This document shows positions 61,701 through 64,000 of a DNA stretch of 64,000 nucleotides, in pieces. Below the pieces are notes generated by a model. It had not been told where the DNA came from, did no database searches, and saw nothing but the letters and a program-made list of their open reading frames with translations. Made by a program: the position numbers and the translations under genes. How positions within the stretch are numbered: the stretch's first letter is position 1; the number at the start of each line of letters is the position of its first letter. Source of the DNA: Prochilodus magdalenae (lineage: Eukaryota; Chordata; Actinopteri; Characiformes; Prochilodontidae); NCBI GenBank assembly GCA_024036415.1, contig JAMWET010000891.1, positions 31,071 through 95,070 on the forward strand, read 5' to 3'.

Positions 61701-63468
61701 GGCTGCTCTGTGCTCTCCTACTAGCTGGCATCACAGTGCTGGGGCTCCACATAACCAACCTGACTACAGAGAGAGACCAGTTACAAGCCATTTACAGTAA
61801 CCTGACTACAGAGAGAGACCAGTTACAGACCAGTTACACCAACCTGACTACAGAGAGAGACCAGTTACAGACCAGTTACACCAACCTGACTATAGAGAGA
61901 GACCAGTTACGAGCAGAGAGGGATGGATTCCAGAGAAGGCTGTCTGAACTGGGTATGCGATCAGATGTATGATCTTAGATCTGACTTCACTGAATGTGTT
62001 ACACTTATAAAGCACTGCTATGATGGAGGCACTCAGGTTGTTATTGATCTCTATGAACAGAGAGGAACTTTACTGAACCTGGATGGATCTACTTCAGCTC
62101 CAGCATGTACTACATCTCTAACATACATAGGAGCTGGAGTGAGAGCAGACAGGACTGCAGAGAGAGAGGAGCCGACCTGGTGATCGTAAACAGCAGAGAG
62201 GAACAGGTGAGAGGGGAGCTCCATATATATGTTATGCAGTGTGTTAATATTCTACACATTACTAAACACACAGAACCCATAACTCTCACTGTCCTGTCAC
62301 TTGGACAAAAGGAAAGCTGCATGTATGCTGTGATGGTTAAATTGGGAGAGTGCAGTACATACAACTGATGTACCGTGATCCTCAAATTCTCAGATCCTGC
62401 ATTTACGACAGGGGTATGGTAAAACAGGCCAATTCCAAAATCCTAGACTCTTACATAACAGCCTTAACTCAGTAATATATACACTCAGAATTGGACCGGA
62501 GCATTTAATGAGGAAGCTGGCGAAAAGGAAGTGCCCTCTGTTGCTGTTCTCCTTTTTCTTGCTGGGCTAGAACTTGTGTTAACTGTGTAAATCCTGGAAA
62601 AGACATGGAAAGTGCTGACATCCTCTTCACTGCCTCACCATAGTACTCTCTTGTGTATGTAAAGCTGGAATGTAAATATTAATGAGTCGAGACTGTTACC
62701 TAACAGTTTTGGAATCTGACCTCTTTATTGACCTCTTTAACACATAGGGGATCCGTATTTGAAGGAAGAGGTCAACATTGACTTTGACATGGTCACCCAT
62801 GTAAGAGTTCAGTTCCACCCTGCTAAAAACCACGATCCTAGAAAAAGCACAGTCCTGGTCATTTCTTTGGTGTTTTGAGTGCGGTTTTACTGGTCAAACG
62901 GCATTCCAGGAATTCCATGCTAGTCTAAGCAATTTTTTTTCAGTTGGGCGTGGCACATTATAAGATCTCTTCTCCCACTTAGGAGACAACCACGCAATCC
63001 AGATGGGTAAAATGGTCCATTTGCCTGTACGGGCTGTGAGCTGTAGTAGGAGGTTGAATGCGGGATAAGCAGTCATGTGGTGAGGTTATCTGGGAACAGG
63101 TAAATACTCATCTCCCTTTTGCAGGACTTTATTGAAATGTTGAGACGAGGTCAGAAAGCTTGGATCGGTCTGACTGACAGTGTGAAAGAGGGGGACTGGA
63201 AGTGGGTGGATGGCTCAGCACTGACCACTGGGTAAGAGACCCCTGAACTGAGCTCTGGTGCTGATGGAGTTACTCCTCACTGCTCTGCTAAAACACAGTG
63301 GGTTCTCTGGTTCTCTCCTTCAGGTATTGGAAATACTGGGAACCCAACAGTAATGGAGATGAGGACTGTGTTATAACTGGCTACGGGTCTGAACCTGAAA
63401 AGAGCTGGGCTGATTTCCCTTGTGGTTATAAGAGCGTTTGGATCTGTGAGAGGAGGATGTTTAGTTGA
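58766..63468 (+). CDS. Type II C-type lectin receptor 1, right-arm copy, intact
   Basis: Five exons in phase: tail 58766-58916, membrane and stalk 61650-61952, lectin exons 62061-62206, 63125-63231 and 63324-63468 (TGA); about 283 residues. The start is the ATG at 58766; no upstream in-frame ATG was found. The tail (1-50) has TDIYANTG and FEDIYENED, possible SH2-binding tyrosines of the YxN type. The helix ([21 protein letters not shown]) is at about 62-83, then four stalk repeats with NLT sequons, one ending [16 protein letters not shown]. The lectin domain has [31 protein letters not shown] and WADFPC, so EPN is kept and WND is WAD. A LINE piece lies in the long first intron. It is probably a surface receptor. 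The left-arm copy has a stop in lectin exon 1. Confidence 0.85.
59010..59250 (-). repeat. Copy of the ~200-bp TATCTCCAAAATGG repeat family, right arm
   Basis: Mirror of 43015-43250. Confidence 0.85.
59564..60715 (-). mobile_element. LINE piece, right arm
   Basis: Mirror of 41545-42693, with a small frame change near its 3' end ([11 protein letters not shown] where the left has [10 protein letters not shown]). Dead element. Confidence 0.85.
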
Positions 63469-64000
63469 ATGTGAGTAAATGGCAGCAAACCTGGTTCACA
63501 AGTCTCCTTCTTTAAATTTGACCTGCCGGACGGGAATAGAGGTCGTATCCCATTCCGAATAACTACCCCACTCAAAGTGCAGTGGGATCACTTAGTATAT
63601 TACTTCCTGGAACAGTGCTCTTTCTCACTAACCTTCCACTACGCATCTAATCCTATACATTCTGCATCGGGTCTGTTTGAACCAACAGCTAGAAAAAGCA
63701 GGCTGCTGTGAGGCGTGTATATGGGGGTGGACTAGGGTTGCCAACGGTCCTGTAAAATCCGGAATCGTCCTTTATTAACCCAATACTAGACACGATTTGT
63801 TCTGTATTTCTCATAAAAATGTCTGATCAACACGTCTGTCACACACACATGACTGATCTCGAGCTCTCTCTGGGCACAGTGTTTGGTGAACCGTGGGTGG
63901 ATCATTGCTCATTAGGCCCGGAAGTTTGGAGCGACAGTCTTCATTTTAAAGCTCAGTTCCACAGTTGGTCCCTGACATCGAACATCAAACTGCCTTTTCA

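Larger units (their letters stand above)
51133..64000 (-). repeat. Right arm of giant inverted repeat (cut by window end)
   Basis: Reverse complement of 38290-51132. The match still holds at the last bases of the window (AACTGTGGAACTGAGCTTTAAAATGAAGACTGTCG in both, read on opposite strands), so the true arm may be longer. Differences are scattered substitutions, one-base indels often in base runs, and tandem-array length changes. Confidence 0.95.

Noticed and set aside
1..64000. CRISPR arrays, operons, tRNA or rRNA genes.
   Set aside because: The direct repeats here are eukaryotic mini- and microsatellites without unique equal-length spacers, genes have introns, and no cloverleaf or rRNA core was recognised apart from a SINE with tRNA-like boxes at 22685.

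Overview
The window looks like teleost fish nuclear DNA. Genes are split by GT-AG introns, three-exon C-type lectin domains of the fish CD209/CLEC4-like kind are present, and the gaps are filled with decayed Tc1/mariner elements, an APE-type LINE piece, SINE-like tails and many AT, GATA, CT and TG microsatellites. The repeat set fits an ostariophysan fish, but the species cannot be named from the sequence. All gene models below were read by eye from splice sites and frames.

1-10.7 kb: a head-to-head pair of P-loop GTPase genes. The minus-strand copy (976-4311) is open and has two coding exons. The plus-strand copy (7046-10743) keeps the same exon layout but is full of frameshifts, one of them inside the P-loop. 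10.7-16.1 kb: repeats only. 16.1-19.5 kb: a diverged lectin gene that lacks its first lectin-domain exon.

22.5-35.2 kb: a minus-strand tandem array of type II transmembrane C-type lectins. Gene A (22517-26236) and gene C (33022-35035) are open in every exon. Gene B (29206-31767) has a stop in its last exon. A further copy (27300-27844) is truncated. Products share a cytoplasmic tail with tyrosine motifs, one membrane helix, a stalk of 14-residue repeats carrying N-glycosylation sequons, and a C-terminal lectin domain.

38.3-64 kb: a giant inverted repeat. The arms meet with essentially no spacer near 51132, and the right arm runs to the window edge. Each arm holds the same three lectin genes (called 1, 2 and 3), a LINE piece, a 17-bp and a 218-bp tandem repeat, and an internally deleted Tc1-like element. 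Gene 1 is intact on the right and has a stop on the left; gene 2 is intact on the left and frameshifted on the right; gene 3 is broken on both sides.

Taken together, the window is an expanding and decaying family of putative immune lectin receptors, with a possible interferon-response element upstream of gene A. Its most unusual structure is the palindrome, which must first be distinguished from a head-to-head assembly join of two haplotypes.
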